Shown here: positions 1 through 12,257 of the stretch, in pieces | How positions within the stretch are numbered: position 1 is the stretch's first letter | Layout: the number at the start of each line of letters is the position of its first letter | Assembly: GCA_022778715.1 (NCBI GenBank) | Contig: JALFRW010000030.1 | Coordinates: 62,001-126,000 of the forward strand | Length of the DNA: 64,000 bases | Source: Ezakiella sp. | GTDB taxonomy: Bacteria; Bacillota; Clostridia; Tissierellales; Peptoniphilaceae | Reading direction: 5' to 3' | Notes under the pieces: generated by a model | Told to the model about the DNA's origin: nothing | The model's database searches: none | What the model saw: the letters and a program-made list of their open reading frames with translations, nothing else | Translations under genes and position numbers: made by a program

Positions 1-414
1 AGCTTTTCTAAAAGAATGAATAAGTCCTTTTTGGTTATGACTCACATTATTTTCATACAAAGCTCGTGAAATATAATTTATCATATCTCGATTTTCATAC
101 AAATCAAAAAGGTTTCTTTTAAATAAATCAAAAGAATATTTAAAAATATATATGATTATTTTTTCTCTAACTTCTGTTATTTCAGTTGTCATCCACGGCG
201 CAACTGATATAAGAGAATACTTTTCTAAAGGAAATTCTGAATTATTAACTCGAATTTGCCCAGATCCTTCAGCAACGAAAATAAATCTGGAATTTTGGTG
301 AAGGATTGGCTTTGTGTGACCGATTATATTTTCATATTCAATATCAGCAATATAAGTTGGATCAATTGGATTTAAATCGTTCGATTGTAAATCATTAATT
401 TGTTCTTTAAACAT
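1..414 (-). CDS. AraC-family-like transcriptional regulator, N-terminal cupin part (truncated by window edge)
   Basis: Open - strand frame of 138 codons from ATG at 414, not in ORF track because it runs off the window; translation MFKEQINDLQSNDLNPIDPTYIADIEYENIIGHTKPILHQNSRFIFVAEGSGQIRVNNSEFPLEKYSLISVAPWMTTEI resembles AraC-type sensor domains; GAAAGGAG RBS upstream. Confidence 0.6.
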   Translation of the reverse strand, partial: MFKEQINDLQSNDLNPIDPTYIADIEYENIIGHTKPILHQNSRFIFVAEGSGQIRVNNSEFPLEKYSLISVAPWMTTEITEVREKIIIYIFKYSFDLFKRNLFDLYENRDMINYISRALYENNVSHNQKGLIHSFRKA

Positions 415-532
415 TTTGGAAGAATATACACTCCTTTCATATAAAAATGTCCAGTAATTCATTATACCATTTATTAGAATAAATATAAACATAGCATTTT
501 GCTTTTTGTTAATTTTTTTAAGGAGAATTATT

Positions 533-1525
533 ATGGGCGTAAACTTAAGAGGCAGATCTTTTTTGAAATTATTGGATTATACTACAGAAGAAATCAGATA
601 CTTACTCGATTTAAGTAAAAATTTCAAAGACATGAAGAGAGCAGGAGTTCCACATAAATATTTAGAAGGGAAAAACATGGTTTTACTTTTCGAAAAAACA
701 TCTACAAGAACTCGTTGTTCATTTGAAGTTGCAGGATATGACTTAGGTATGGGAGTAACATATCTAGATCCAGGTTCATCACAAATGGGTAAAAAAGAAT
801 CTATCGAAGACACTGCAAGAGTTTTGGGGAGATTATACGACTGTATTGAATACAGAGGTTTCTCACAAGAATTAGTACAAACACTTGCTGACTACAGTGG
901 AGTTCCAGTATATAATGGACTTACAGATATGTTCCACCCAACACAAATGCTTGCTGACATATTAACAATTGAAGAACACTTTGGTCGCTTAAAAGGATTA
1001 AATTTCACATACATGGGAGATGCAAGAAACAACGTTGCGAATTCACTCATGATAGTATGCGCAAAGATGGGTGTAAACTTCACAGCTTGCGCACCAAGCC
1101 ACTTATTCCCGGCAGAAGACTTAGTTGAAGAAGCTAAAAAAATCGCTTCAGAAACAGGTTCAAAGATTACTTTAACAGAAGATGTTAAAGAAGGAACAAC
1201 TGGAGCTCACGTATTATACACAGATATTTGGGTATCTATGGGTGAACCTGATGAAGTTTGGGAAGAAAGAATCAATCTTCTAAAGAAATACCAAGTAAAC
1301 AAAGAAGCATTTGCTAATGCTGATGAACATGCCATTTTCATGCACTGTTTACCAAGCTTCCATGACCTACACACAACAATTGGTCAAGATATCTACGAAA
1401 AATTCGGATTAAAAGAAATGGAAGTTACAAATGAAATTTTTGAAAGCAGTAGAAGTAAGGTTTTCGAAGAAGCAGAAAACAGAATGCATACAATTAAAGC
1501 TGTAATTTATGCTACAATGAAATAA
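533..1525 (+). CDS. argF: Ornithine carbamoyltransferase
   Basis: FEKTSTRTRCSFEVA, FHPTQMLAD and HCLPSFHD motifs; ATG at 533 preceded by AAGGAG (ORF track start at 506 is probably too early). Could be catabolic arcB. Confidence 0.93.
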   Translation: MGVNLRGRSFLKLLDYTTEEIRYLLDLSKNFKDMKRAGVPHKYLEGKNMVLLFEKTSTRTRCSFEVAGYDLGMGVTYLDPGSSQMGKKESIEDTARVLGRLYDCIEYRGFSQELVQTLADYSGVPVYNGLTDMFHPTQMLADILTIEEHFGRLKGLNFTYMGDARNNVANSLMIVCAKMGVNFTACAPSHLFPAEDLVEEAKKIASETGSKITLTEDVKEGTTGAHVLYTDIWVSMGEPDEVWEERINLLKKYQVNKEAFANADEHAIFMHCLPSFHDLHTTIGQDIYEKFGLKEMEVTNEIFESSRSKVFEEAENRMHTIKAVIYATMK

Positions 1526-1540
1526 AAAAATAATTTTTAT

Positions 1541-1572
1541 AAAAAACTCTAATTAATTTTAGAGTTTTTTTT
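1541..1572 (+). terminator. Intrinsic terminator after ornithine carbamoyltransferase
   Basis: AAAAAACTCTAA..TTAGAGTTTTTTTT stem and T tract. Confidence 0.75.
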
Positions 1573-1625
1573 GTAAAATTTATTTAAAAATATATATAAG
1601 GATTAAAGGGAAATATAATAAAGGC

Positions 1626-1654
1626 TTGTTTTTATACATTGTTTAGTGTATAAT
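1626..1654 (+). promoter_or_regulatory. Sigma-A-like promoter of atp operon
   Basis: TTGTTT - 17 bp - TATAAT upstream of atpB. Confidence 0.7.
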
Positions 1655-1703
1655 ATAGGCGTTAACGGATTTTAAGTTAAAAAATTTGGAAAGGGGGTTT
1701 AAA

Positions 1704-2396
1704 GTGGAAAAAGGTATTTACTTTACTTTATCATCCGGCAAAGAGTATTTTATACATGACTCTGTTTTTCAAGGCGTTGTAGTGGCTATAGTCTTGGCTA
1801 TTTTTGGCGCTATAATGGGCTCGAAATTCAAAAAAGCCGATTACAAGAAGAAACCAACTGGAGTAATGCATTTAGTTGAGATTTTTGTTACATGGGTAAA
1901 TAAGTTTGTAGACCAAACAATGGGAGAGGGTCATCAAGCTTATGCACCATATATGACTACGCTTTTCATCTATTTGATTGTCTGTAATCTATGGGGTTTA
2001 ATAGGATTAACTCCACCAACAAGTGATTATAATGTGACTTTTGCACTCGCAATTATCACCTTTTTCTTGATTCAAGGCACAAACATTATAGCTAATGGTT
2101 TTGGCAATTATTTAAAAGGTTTTTTGTATCCTTTTCCTCTTTTCCTCCCGATGAATATTATCGGGGAGATAGCAACGCCAATTTCATTGTCATTTCGTCT
2201 GTTTGGTAATATATTAAGCGGCGTAATTATTATGGATTTGGTACACTCTGTACTTGCACATATTAGCAACTTTTTAGTTCCTATAAGTGCTGTATTGCAT
2301 ATTTATTTTGATGTATTCTCAGGATTATTACAAGCATTTATATTTGTGATGCTAACAATGGCATTTGTTGGTAATACATTCCCTGAAGAAGACTAG
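1704..2396 (+). CDS. atpB: F0F1 ATP synthase subunit a
   Basis: Membrane protein with SLSFRLFGNILSG motif; GTG at 1704 after AAGGGGG RBS; first gene of atp operon. Confidence 0.95.
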   Translation: MEKGIYFTLSSGKEYFIHDSVFQGVVVAIVLAIFGAIMGSKFKKADYKKKPTGVMHLVEIFVTWVNKFVDQTMGEGHQAYAPYMTTLFIYLIVCNLWGLIGLTPPTSDYNVTFALAIITFFLIQGTNIIANGFGNYLKGFLYPFPLFLPMNIIGEIATPISLSFRLFGNILSGVIIMDLVHSVLAHISNFLVPISAVLHIYFDVFSGLLQAFIFVMLTMAFVGNTFPEED

Positions 2397-2400
2397 TTGA

Positions 2401-2676
<276 letters not shown>

Positions 2677-2692
2677 ATTTTAGGAGAAGCAA

Positions 2693-3205
2693 ATGAACAT
2701 TGTTGTTAATGTTTTGCCTGATCTTCTCAATTTTACAATTTCAATTGCGACACTTTTGGTTTTATATATTATTTTAAAGCATTTGTTATTCAAACCGGTT
2801 TATGAATTCTTGAAAAAAAGACAAGATTATATCGAAAACAATTTGCGCGAATCTGAAAAAAAATTAAATGAATCAACAGCTCTGAAGTCAGAATTGGAAG
2901 AAAAACTTTCAGAATCTAAGGATGTAGCTAGAAATATTTTGTCTAAGGCTAGAAAAGATTCGGAGGTTATATTATCAGAAGCTAGAAATGAAGCTCAAAA
3001 AGAAAAAGAAAAGATTTTACAAAAAGCAGAAGATGATTCAATTTCAATGAGACAAAAAGCTATGTCTAGTTTAAAAGACGAAATTGTTGATATTGCAATT
3101 AATGTAGCTAAAGAAGTTTCAGCATCAGATGTGGATGCAAAGAAAGCAAAAGAATTCACTGATAAAAAGTTGAATAGTTTGAAGGATACAAAATGTCAAG
3201 GGTAG
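2693..3205 (+). CDS. atpF: F0F1 ATP synthase subunit b
   Basis: N-terminal TM plus long charged helix; operon position. Confidence 0.93.
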   Translation: MNIVVNVLPDLLNFTISIATLLVLYIILKHLLFKPVYEFLKKRQDYIENNLRESEKKLNESTALKSELEEKLSESKDVARNILSKARKDSEVILSEARNEAQKEKEKILQKAEDDSISMRQKAMSSLKDEIVDIAINVAKEVSASDVDAKKAKEFTDKKLNSLKDTKCQG

Positions 3206-3738
3206 GATTAACTTACGCGGAAAGCCTTTTTTTAGCGTGCAAAGAACATGATGAATTGGATTTAGTGTTTGAGGAATTTAGCAAATTTATTGATATACTT
3301 AAAAACAACAAAGAACTGGAAAGTTTTTTAAAAAATCCTATCTTTTCTAGAGACGAAAAGAAAGAGCTTATTAATAATCTGCAATTTAAAAAATCAATAC
3401 TATTCGCAAATTATATAAAAATCATGATTGATAAAAGAAGAGAGAGCTATTATATCGACTCTTATAATGAATTTTCGAAATTATATTTTGAAGATAAAAA
3501 AATGGTTGTTATAAAAGTAGAAACAGCAGAACCTTTAAATAATGAACAAAAAGGAAAAATTAAATCGATTATCAACGAAAAATTTAGTAAAGATGCAATT
3601 ATCAAAGAAATAGTAAATAAAGATCTTATAATGGGCATTAGAATTTACGTTGAAGGTGAAGAAATCGATTTATCACTCAAAGGTTCTTATGATAGATTAG
3701 AGCAAAAATTAAAAAATAGAATTGAGGTGAATGGTTAA
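3193..3738 (+). CDS. atpH: F0F1 ATP synthase subunit delta
   Basis: [11 protein letters not shown] start, operon position. Confidence 0.92.
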   Translation: MSRVGLTYAESLFLACKEHDELDLVFEEFSKFIDILKNNKELESFLKNPIFSRDEKKELINNLQFKKSILFANYIKIMIDKRRESYYIDSYNEFSKLYFEDKKMVVIKVETAEPLNNEQKGKIKSIINEKFSKDAIIKEIVNKDLIMGIRIYVEGEEIDLSLKGSYDRLEQKLKNRIEVNG

Positions 3739-5246
3739 TGGATCTTAAACCAGAAGAAATTACTTCTGTAATCAAAAAAATGATTGAAAGATATTCTGAT
3801 GATATTTCCACCTCTGAAGTTGGTACAATTATTGAAGTCGGTGACGGGATAGCAAGAATTTATGGTCTAGACAATTGCATGGCTGGGGAACTATTACAAT
3901 TCGAAAATGGCGTTTATGCTATGGCACAAAATCTCGAAGAGGACAATGTTGGTTGTGTATTGCTTGGTAGCGATACTGAACTAAGGGAAGGTACTAAGGT
4001 TAAGAGAACTGGTAGAATCGTAGAAGTTCCGGTAGGAGAACAATTGATTGGACGTGTTGTAAATGCACTCGGACAACCAATTGACGGCAAGGGGGAAATC
4101 AAGACTGATAAATACAGACCTATTGAACAAAAAGCACCTGGAGTTATTGAGAGAAAGAGTGTTAATGTGCCACTACAGACTGGCATAAAAACTATTGACT
4201 CAATTATTCCTATTGGTAGAGGTCAACGTGAACTTATAATCGGGGATAGACAAACTGGTAAAACTGCGATTGCAGTGGATACAATTATAAATCAAAAGAA
4301 TCAAGATGTTATTTGTATATATGTAGCAATTGGACAAAAGATGTCAACAGTTGCAGGTATTGTAGATACATTTGAAAAATTTAGTGCAATGGAATACACA
4401 ATCGTAGTTAATGCAAGTGCTAGTGAACTAGCTCCACTACAATATATTGCACCATATTCTGGTGTTGCTATGGCAGAAGAATTTATGCATCAAGGGAAAG
4501 ACGTGTTAATTGTTTATGATGACTTGTCAAAACACGCTGTTGCATATAGATCAATGTCACTATTGTTGAGACGTCCACCTGGAAGAGAAGCTTTCCCTGG
4601 AGATATATTCTATCAACACTCAAAGTTACTTGAAAGAGCTGCAAGACTTGATAAAGAATATGGCGGGGGCTCAATTACTGCATTACCAATTATTGAAACA
4701 CAAGCAGGAGATATTTCAGCATATATTCCTACAAATGTTATTTCTATTACTGATGGACAAATATTTCTTGAAACTGAACTTTTCTTCTCAGGACAAAGGC
4801 CTGCTGTTAACTCAGGTTTGTCAGTATCTCGTGTAGGTGGTGCGGCACAAAATAAAGCGATGAAAAAAGTTTCTGGGGGTATTAAACTAGAACTTGCACA
4901 ATATAGAGAATTGAAATCTTTCGCACAATTTGGTTCTGAACTAGATCAAGACACACAAAATCGTTTGAATCACGGTCAAAGGATTTTGGCTGTTTTAAAT
5001 CAAGCTCAATATAGCCCTATGAGTGTAACTGACCAAGTAATTTCTTTGTTTGCAGTTACAAAGGGTTATTTATCAGATGTTGAGCTCGATAATGTTTCTC
5101 AATTTGAAAAGGAACTAATTGAGTATGTGCACAATAATCATAAAGATTTAATTGATGAACTAAATAAAAAACAAGAGTTAAATGAGGAAATAACTGAAAA
5201 ATTGGTTGAAGCTATTACAGAATTTAAAAATAATTATAAATTTTAG
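3738..5246 (+). CDS. atpA: F0F1 ATP synthase subunit alpha
   Basis: [16 protein letters not shown]-loop, [17 protein letters not shown]. Confidence 0.98.
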   Translation: MDLKPEEITSVIKKMIERYSDDISTSEVGTIIEVGDGIARIYGLDNCMAGELLQFENGVYAMAQNLEEDNVGCVLLGSDTELREGTKVKRTGRIVEVPVGEQLIGRVVNALGQPIDGKGEIKTDKYRPIEQKAPGVIERKSVNVPLQTGIKTIDSIIPIGRGQRELIIGDRQTGKTAIAVDTIINQKNQDVICIYVAIGQKMSTVAGIVDTFEKFSAMEYTIVVNASASELAPLQYIAPYSGVAMAEEFMHQGKDVLIVYDDLSKHAVAYRSMSLLLRRPPGREAFPGDIFYQHSKLLERAARLDKEYGGGSITALPIIETQAGDISAYIPTNVISITDGQIFLETELFFSGQRPAVNSGLSVSRVGGAAQNKAMKKVSGGIKLELAQYRELKSFAQFGSELDQDTQNRLNHGQRILAVLNQAQYSPMSVTDQVISLFAVTKGYLSDVELDNVSQFEKELIEYVHNNHKDLIDELNKKQELNEEITEKLVEAITEFKNNYKF

Positions 5247-5255
5247 AGGTATGTT

Positions 5256-6116
5256 ATGGCTGAACAAATGAAGGATATAAAAAGAAGAATTAATTCTGTT
5301 TCTAGTATTAGACAGATCACAAATGCAATGGAATTAGTTTCAACCTCAAAAATGAGAAAGACTCGTTTGAGGCTTGAATCTTCTAGACCTTATTACACTA
5401 CAGTTATTGACAATATTCGTGAACTTTTATCTTACACAAATTTTACGAAAACTCCACTCACAGTGGTAAGAGAAACCAAATCCAGACTTTATATTATTAT
5501 ATCCGGAGATAGGGGGCTTGCTGGTGGATATACTTCGAATTTGATTAGATTTGCAGAAGAACAGATCGTTTCAGACGAGGATTATGTTATAACTGTTGGA
5601 TCAAAGGTAAATGAACATTTTAACAAGCGTGGATATGATATAGTTGATAAATTTTATGGTTTGAGCGAAGATTTTACTTTTTATGATGCTAAACACATAG
5701 CAGATATAGTGTTAGATTTATACAAGAAAAAGTCTATAGACCAAGTTGAAATCATATATACTAAATTCCAAAGCGCATTATCTCAACTACCAACAATACA
5801 AAGACTTCTTCCGGCAGATTTTTCTGATTTTGAGGAAGAGGATGAATCAAATGTGAATACACTAATCACTTTTGAACCGTCACCTGAGGTTATGCTTGAT
5901 TATTTAGTTGAAGAATATGTTGCAATTTCAATATATGCAGCTCTTATTGAAAGCTCTTCAAGCGAGCAAGCATCTAGAATGCAAGCTATGAAGAATGCTA
6001 CAGAAAATGCTGATGAAATGATTGATTCTCTCAGCATGAAATATAATAGAGCAAGACAAGCAAGCATTACTCAAGAATTGACAGAAATTGTAAGTGGCGC
6101 TGAGGCTTTAAAATAA
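5256..6116 (+). CDS. atpG: F0F1 ATP synthase subunit gamma
   Basis: DIKRRINSVSSIRQITNAMELVSTSKMRK N-terminus; ITQELTEIVSGAEAL C-terminus. Confidence 0.97.
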   Translation: MAEQMKDIKRRINSVSSIRQITNAMELVSTSKMRKTRLRLESSRPYYTTVIDNIRELLSYTNFTKTPLTVVRETKSRLYIIISGDRGLAGGYTSNLIRFAEEQIVSDEDYVITVGSKVNEHFNKRGYDIVDKFYGLSEDFTFYDAKHIADIVLDLYKKKSIDQVEIIYTKFQSALSQLPTIQRLLPADFSDFEEEDESNVNTLITFEPSPEVMLDYLVEEYVAISIYAALIESSSSEQASRMQAMKNATENADEMIDSLSMKYNRARQASITQELTEIVSGAEALK

Positions 6117-7520
<1,404 letters not shown>

Positions 7521-7522
7521 TT

Positions 7523-7909
7523 ATGCAATTTTATTTGAAAATTGTTTCTCCAGATAAATTATTTTACGAAGGCAAAGTAGACGAGATCATTACTAAAGGC
7601 GTTTGCGGTGAATTTGCAGTGTTGCCTAACATGGCTTCTTTTGTTACACAACTTGCAATTGATAAAATTAGAATTCAATCTGATGGAAAAGAAAAATTCG
7701 CTGTTATAGGTGGTGGATATATTGACGTTAGAAATAATAAAGTCACAGTAGTTGCAAATGCAATTGAGTGGCCGGAGGAAATTGATAAGAATAGAGCATT
7801 AAGAGCAAAAGAAAGAGCTTTAAAAAGACTTGAATCCAATGAAGGAGATAGTTTAAGAGCAGAAATTGCCTTGAAAAAAGCTATAAATAGATTAAGTGTT
7901 ACCAAATAG
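7523..7909 (+). CDS. atpC: F0F1 ATP synthase subunit epsilon
   Basis: 128 aa, FYLKIVSPDKLFYEGKVDEIITKG..GEFAVLPNMA; last gene of atp operon. Confidence 0.95.
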   Translation: MQFYLKIVSPDKLFYEGKVDEIITKGVCGEFAVLPNMASFVTQLAIDKIRIQSDGKEKFAVIGGGYIDVRNNKVTVVANAIEWPEEIDKNRALRAKERALKRLESNEGDSLRAEIALKKAINRLSVTK

Positions 7910-7933
7910 GCTTCTTGCAAGCCTATTTAATTT
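7904..7933 (+). terminator. Intrinsic terminator of atp operon
   Basis: AAATAGGCTT-CTTGC-AAGCCTATTT followed by T-rich run; overlaps atpC stop codon. Confidence 0.85.
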
Positions 7934-8104
7934 TATTAAGCGATTGTAATAATTATTAAATATATTTAATAATTAAGGAGAGTGAGTGACTGCACAGTTT
8001 AAGTAGAATATTAATTTTTTGTAATAAAGATACAACTACTTTAGCAATAATTTTTCGGTTTTTTTTGGTATAATATATCTCAGGAAGATAAATCGGAGGT
8101 TATC

Positions 8105-8824
8105 ATGTACTCATACGACAACGAGATTTCTCAAGTTTATTCAAATAACTTAGTTAATGTCAGCACAAAAAAATTGAATAAGTTAGAAGCTTGTGTCGAT
8201 TTATACAACATGAAATCTGTTGCAAATGGTTCTAGAGTGGAGTACAATATTTACTTATTCTTGTTAAAAGACATTAAAGCTTTGTTAAATGAATTTGGTC
8301 TATGTGAAATGAGTGTTTCTAATATTTGCCATATGCTTCACGAAGATGTTAATACATTAGATTTTTATGTAAACTTTTATTCTTATAGAAAAGCTTCATT
8401 TGATGTGAAAACTATGAATGAATTAGAACAGATTGCTCTTGAACATTATAATATTAGCGAGATGCATTATTTAAGAAGCTTTTATGATATTAGATATGTG
8501 GATAAGAGAATTCCGGTTTTGAAAAAAAAATTGGGGTTAAAAATTAGCAAAGATGATTCAATAGCAAATGAAAAAGAAGAGATGCTTAATACTTTTTTTA
8601 GAGATAAATTAAAACCTTTTGTCATGAATTTAAATGCTTATTTAGCAACTCAGTTTATTATTACAGAAGACGGTATTGTGCCGGAAGAAAGCTACTTAAC
8701 AGAAGATGAAATGTTTCAAATCTACATAAGGTTTACAAATTTATTTAAAAAATATGTGGACAAGGAGTATTATCATTGTTTTTACAAAGCGATTTGTCAA
8801 AGTGTAATAAATAGATATAAGTGA
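8105..8824 (+). CDS. Hypothetical protein, 239 aa
   Basis: ORF with TATAAT (~8070) and GGAGG upstream; no family recognised. Confidence 0.75.
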   Translation: MYSYDNEISQVYSNNLVNVSTKKLNKLEACVDLYNMKSVANGSRVEYNIYLFLLKDIKALLNEFGLCEMSVSNICHMLHEDVNTLDFYVNFYSYRKASFDVKTMNELEQIALEHYNISEMHYLRSFYDIRYVDKRIPVLKKKLGLKISKDDSIANEKEEMLNTFFRDKLKPFVMNLNAYLATQFIITEDGIVPEESYLTEDEMFQIYIRFTNLFKKYVDKEYYHCFYKAICQSVINRYK

Positions 8825-8831
8825 GGTATTT

Positions 8832-9257
8832 ATGAAATATAAGAAAGAAAAATTAAAAGCATTTACGCTTTTAGAAATCATAATTGTATTGGTTGTTATT
8901 TCAATTTTTTTACTTGTGGCATTGCCAAGTATGAATAAATTCGCAGATTCTGCTAAGAACAAATCTGATGAGTTAAATATGTTAGCTATAAAAGAAGCAG
9001 CAACGTTATATTTAGCGGAAAATCCTGGGATAATTAATAGCCAAAATAACAAACAAATCTTGGAAGTAAAAACTTTAGTCGAAGAGGGTTATTTGGATAT
9101 TAAAAACTTGAAAGACTCAGATGAAAACGAATTTAAGAGTCCAAAAACTAATCTAAAATACGAAGTAACATTTGATAAAAATCATGTAATTGTTTCTAAT
9201 GGCACCGACAAGATTGGGCTTCCTAAAGATAATACACATGATAGTGAAAATAAATAA
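8832..9257 (+). CDS. Type IV pilin / ComGC-like prepilin
   Basis: KAFTLLEIIIVLVVISIFLLVALPS class III prepilin leader and hydrophobic helix. Confidence 0.85.
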   Translation: MKYKKEKLKAFTLLEIIIVLVVISIFLLVALPSMNKFADSAKNKSDELNMLAIKEAATLYLAENPGIINSQNNKQILEVKTLVEEGYLDIKNLKDSDENEFKSPKTNLKYEVTFDKNHVIVSNGTDKIGLPKDNTHDSENK

Positions 9258-9263
9258 TTTCAG

Positions 9264-9695
9264 ATGTACATTTTAATTAGAATTATAATAGCTTTATCAC
9301 TTTACAATCTTGCAATAGAAGATTATAAAACAAATACTGTAAGTAGTTATAATTTAGCTATCGTAGCATTTTTACAATTTTTATCTTTAATAATAAATGT
9401 TGCAAATCAAGAAATAGAAGGATTACGTGCAAGAGTTTTTGTTGCACTGATCCTTTTATTTGTATATTTTGCATTTCATAAGGCAAGAGATTGGGTTGGA
9501 GAAGGAGATATTATATTTGTTGCATTACAATTAATTAGTTTGAATTTAGATGATTTTATTTTATTTTGGTTTTCTCATCTTTTTATTGCTTTAATTTTGG
9601 GAATATTTATTAAAAAGTGTTATAATAAAAATATACCTATGTTCCCGGCGTACTTTGCTGCTGAGTTTATTACTATACTAAGGAGTTTTCTATGA
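9264..9695 (+). CDS. Short A24-family prepilin peptidase
   Basis: Polytopic 143-aa protein with two conserved acidic motifs: EDYKTNTV and GEGDIIF. Confidence 0.75.
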   Translation: MYILIRIIIALSLYNLAIEDYKTNTVSSYNLAIVAFLQFLSLIINVANQEIEGLRARVFVALILLFVYFAFHKARDWVGEGDIIFVALQLISLNLDDFILFWFSHLFIALILGIFIKKCYNKNIPMFPAYFAAEFITILRSFL

Positions 9696-10960
9696 AAAAA
9701 GAGGATATAGTTTTACTTACAAACAATTTTATATACTATTTTGATGAAGAGTTTAAAAAGTATTATCCACCAGAGCCATTTGTTGACAATGATGGATATT
9801 TTAGAGTAGATTTTTTAGCGCCACAATTAAATAAGGTTTTAAGAATTAAAAATAGAAAAAAATATTATTTGTTCTATGTAGATCCAAAGAGCAGTTATTT
9901 TTATGCAAAGTCAAATGAAGAAAATGAAGAGTTAAATGAGTTCAAAAGTTTTGAAAACATAGATAATTATTTATACAAAAATGCATTTTCTGAAAATTAT
10001 GCGGGAAGAGTTCTACATTTAGATGGCTCAAATCTTGTTGCTATGAAATGCAGATATAATTATATTATACTAAACCAAGCAATTAAAGACATGGAAAAGA
10101 ATGTAGTACTTTGTGATTTGATTGAAATTTTTGCTAAATATTCCAAAAAGAATGATAAAACCGGAGTTTATATGTTTTTTTCAAATGACTTATATTTTTA
10201 TTATATTTTTAAGTCAGGAGAATTTGACAGTTTTTATTATTTCGAGAAAAACAGAGAAGATTATAAACCTAAATCAGTAAATGATGAAACTGAAGATTTG
10301 GGATTCTTATTATCATCTATGGGAAGAGTCAGAACAAGTTTAAAAGTTACAGAAAATTCCGATTTTGCAATTTTTGGTTCTGAAGACAAAAGTGAAATTA
10401 TTGAAGACTACTTGGACACCCTAGCTTTTAACAATATTATAAATACAAATTTATTACTTTACATTGAAAAAACTTATGACGAAGATGTAGACCTTATTTT
10501 CAACAATTCAGAAGAAAAAAAGAAAGACAAAACAAGTATTTTTAAATATGTCCCAGCTTTCATTCTGTCAGTTTGTTTCGCATTTTTGATAAATTCTTAT
10601 TTCAGCAACAAAAAAACAATAGATATATTAAGTGATAATTTACAGAAATTTTCCAAAAGTTATGAAATACTGGTTCAAAAAAACATTGAGCTTAAAGACA
10701 AATTTGGAGCTTTTGAAAATCAGAAAGCTGAGTATGAAATTCTTTTAAGTGAAAAAAATTTTCTAGATTTCGACGATTTTTCCGGGCTTATTAAAGAGCT
10801 TAAAAATTATGGTCAAATTTATGAAATTACTTATGATAATGGCGACTTAGTTGCTTCTATAATTGCAGATGATGATTTGATTTTAAAAGACTATACAATA
10901 TTAAAAAAAATACCTCAAGGCGATAAGTTTATTTATGAGTTGAAGGTGCAAAATGATTGA
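9692..10960 (+). CDS. Pilus assembly protein, PilM/PilN-like (tentative)
   Basis: Cytoplasmic N-part, single central TM (YVPAFILSVCFAFLINSYF), coiled coil then small C-terminal domain; position in pilin cluster. Confidence 0.45.
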   Translation: MKKEDIVLLTNNFIYYFDEEFKKYYPPEPFVDNDGYFRVDFLAPQLNKVLRIKNRKKYYLFYVDPKSSYFYAKSNEENEELNEFKSFENIDNYLYKNAFSENYAGRVLHLDGSNLVAMKCRYNYIILNQAIKDMEKNVVLCDLIEIFAKYSKKNDKTGVYMFFSNDLYFYYIFKSGEFDSFYYFEKNREDYKPKSVNDETEDLGFLLSSMGRVRTSLKVTENSDFAIFGSEDKSEIIEDYLDTLAFNNIINTNLLLYIEKTYDEDVDLIFNNSEEKKKDKTSIFKYVPAFILSVCFAFLINSYFSNKKTIDILSDNLQKFSKSYEILVQKNIELKDKFGAFENQKAEYEILLSEKNFLDFDDFSGLIKELKNYGQIYEITYDNGDLVASIIADDDLILKDYTILKKIPQGDKFIYELKVQND

Positions 10961-12257
10961 TTTTAATAGAAATATTGACAATAAAACTGCTATTAATTTG
11001 TTTATATGTACATTTTTAGCAATTGGCACTATAGTTTTATATAGCGTTTTTATTAGAGAACAAAATAAGGAAATTAAGCATATAAAAAACACTATAGACA
11101 CAAAGAAATCTCAAATTTCAGAATTAGAGAAAAGCAATAACGATATTAAAAATGTCGAAAATTCCTTTAATTTGGAGTCCGAGATAAATGCATATGATGA
11201 GTATATAGATGAATTTACAATGCAATTAATAGAAAAAAACTTTGATTATGGGCATATAAATCATGAGATGATGGATTATGAAGGCTCAATTTATCCATAC
11301 ATTATAAATTCAAATCTTGAGTTTATAGATTTAAATAAACTTAATGATATTAGCAATGAATTAAATCATAATTTGTTTAGAGTTCACTTGAAAAAACTGA
11401 ACGATAAATATTCGCTTGAAACTAACAATTTGTATGTTATGAATCAGCAATTTGGATTTAAAGATATTGAAATAGATAACACCGAAAATATTGCTTCAAC
11501 TAATGAAAATGAAGAATTAAAAGTAGCAGTTGAAAACGATGAGAGCATGGAAGAAGAGTCAAAAGAGTTTGAAAGTACTCAAAAAGCTGTGGAAACTTAT
11601 GAAGAAAAGAGAATTGATTATAAATTTGTTTCAATGTCCGATGAAAGTTTGCAATTTGTGCCTTATACAGAAGGGATTAGTTATTATACCAATTATTTTT
11701 TTGTAGGTGATGAAAAAATGCTTGTGGTTAATACAATTAATAACTCAAATGAACTTGGTAAATTAGGAGTTTTCTTTGATAAATATACAAGAATTATATG
11801 GCAAGATAATGGGGAGCTTAGATTTAATGTAAATGATTTAGGCAGTTTAACTCCTAAAATAAATTTAATCTTGATTGATTCTCATGAGGACAAAATTGAA
11901 ATCAATGGCAATATATATGATGGATATATTAGTTTTGATTTGTCAAATAACAACTATCCAATTTTTATTTTAGGATTTAGTTTAGAGCTTGAAAAGAATA
12001 AAGAAGCCCATTTTTCGATAGGGAATGGGAATATATCTTTTTTTGAAGAAGATATTAAAGATAGAAAGTTTGAAAAGAAAATTTATTCAGTTCCAAGCTT
12101 TAACATTAATAGTTATGAAGATTTTTTAAAAAATTACAATGATTTTCCGATGGACGAATTTTTGAGACTTAATCATTTAAAAGTTGATGAATTTAAATAT
12201 TATCCATCATATTTAATAAACACGAAAGAGCCTTATGAAATATTCAAGAAACAATAG
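10953..12257 (+). CDS. Pilus assembly protein, PilO-like (tentative)
   Basis: N-terminal TM plus coiled coil; overlaps preceding gene; position in pilin cluster. Confidence 0.45.
   Translation: MIDFNRNIDNKTAINLFICTFLAIGTIVLYSVFIREQNKEIKHIKNTIDTKKSQISELEKSNNDIKNVENSFNLESEINAYDEYIDEFTMQLIEKNFDYGHINHEMMDYEGSIYPYIINSNLEFIDLNKLNDISNELNHNLFRVHLKKLNDKYSLETNNLYVMNQQFGFKDIEIDNTENIASTNENEELKVAVENDESMEEESKEFESTQKAVETYEEKRIDYKFVSMSDESLQFVPYTEGISYYTNYFFVGDEKMLVVNTINNSNELGKLGVFFDKYTRIIWQDNGELRFNVNDLGSLTPKINLILIDSHEDKIEINGNIYDGYISFDLSNNNYPIFILGFSLELEKNKEAHFSIGNGNISFFEEDIKDRKFEKKIYSVPSFNINSYEDFLKNYNDFPMDEFLRLNHLKVDEFKYYPSYLINTKEPYEIFKKQ

Noticed and set aside
506-532. Extended N-terminus of ornithine carbamoyltransferase (MLIFLRRII)
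   Set aside because: No RBS at 506; AAGGAG precedes ATG at 533
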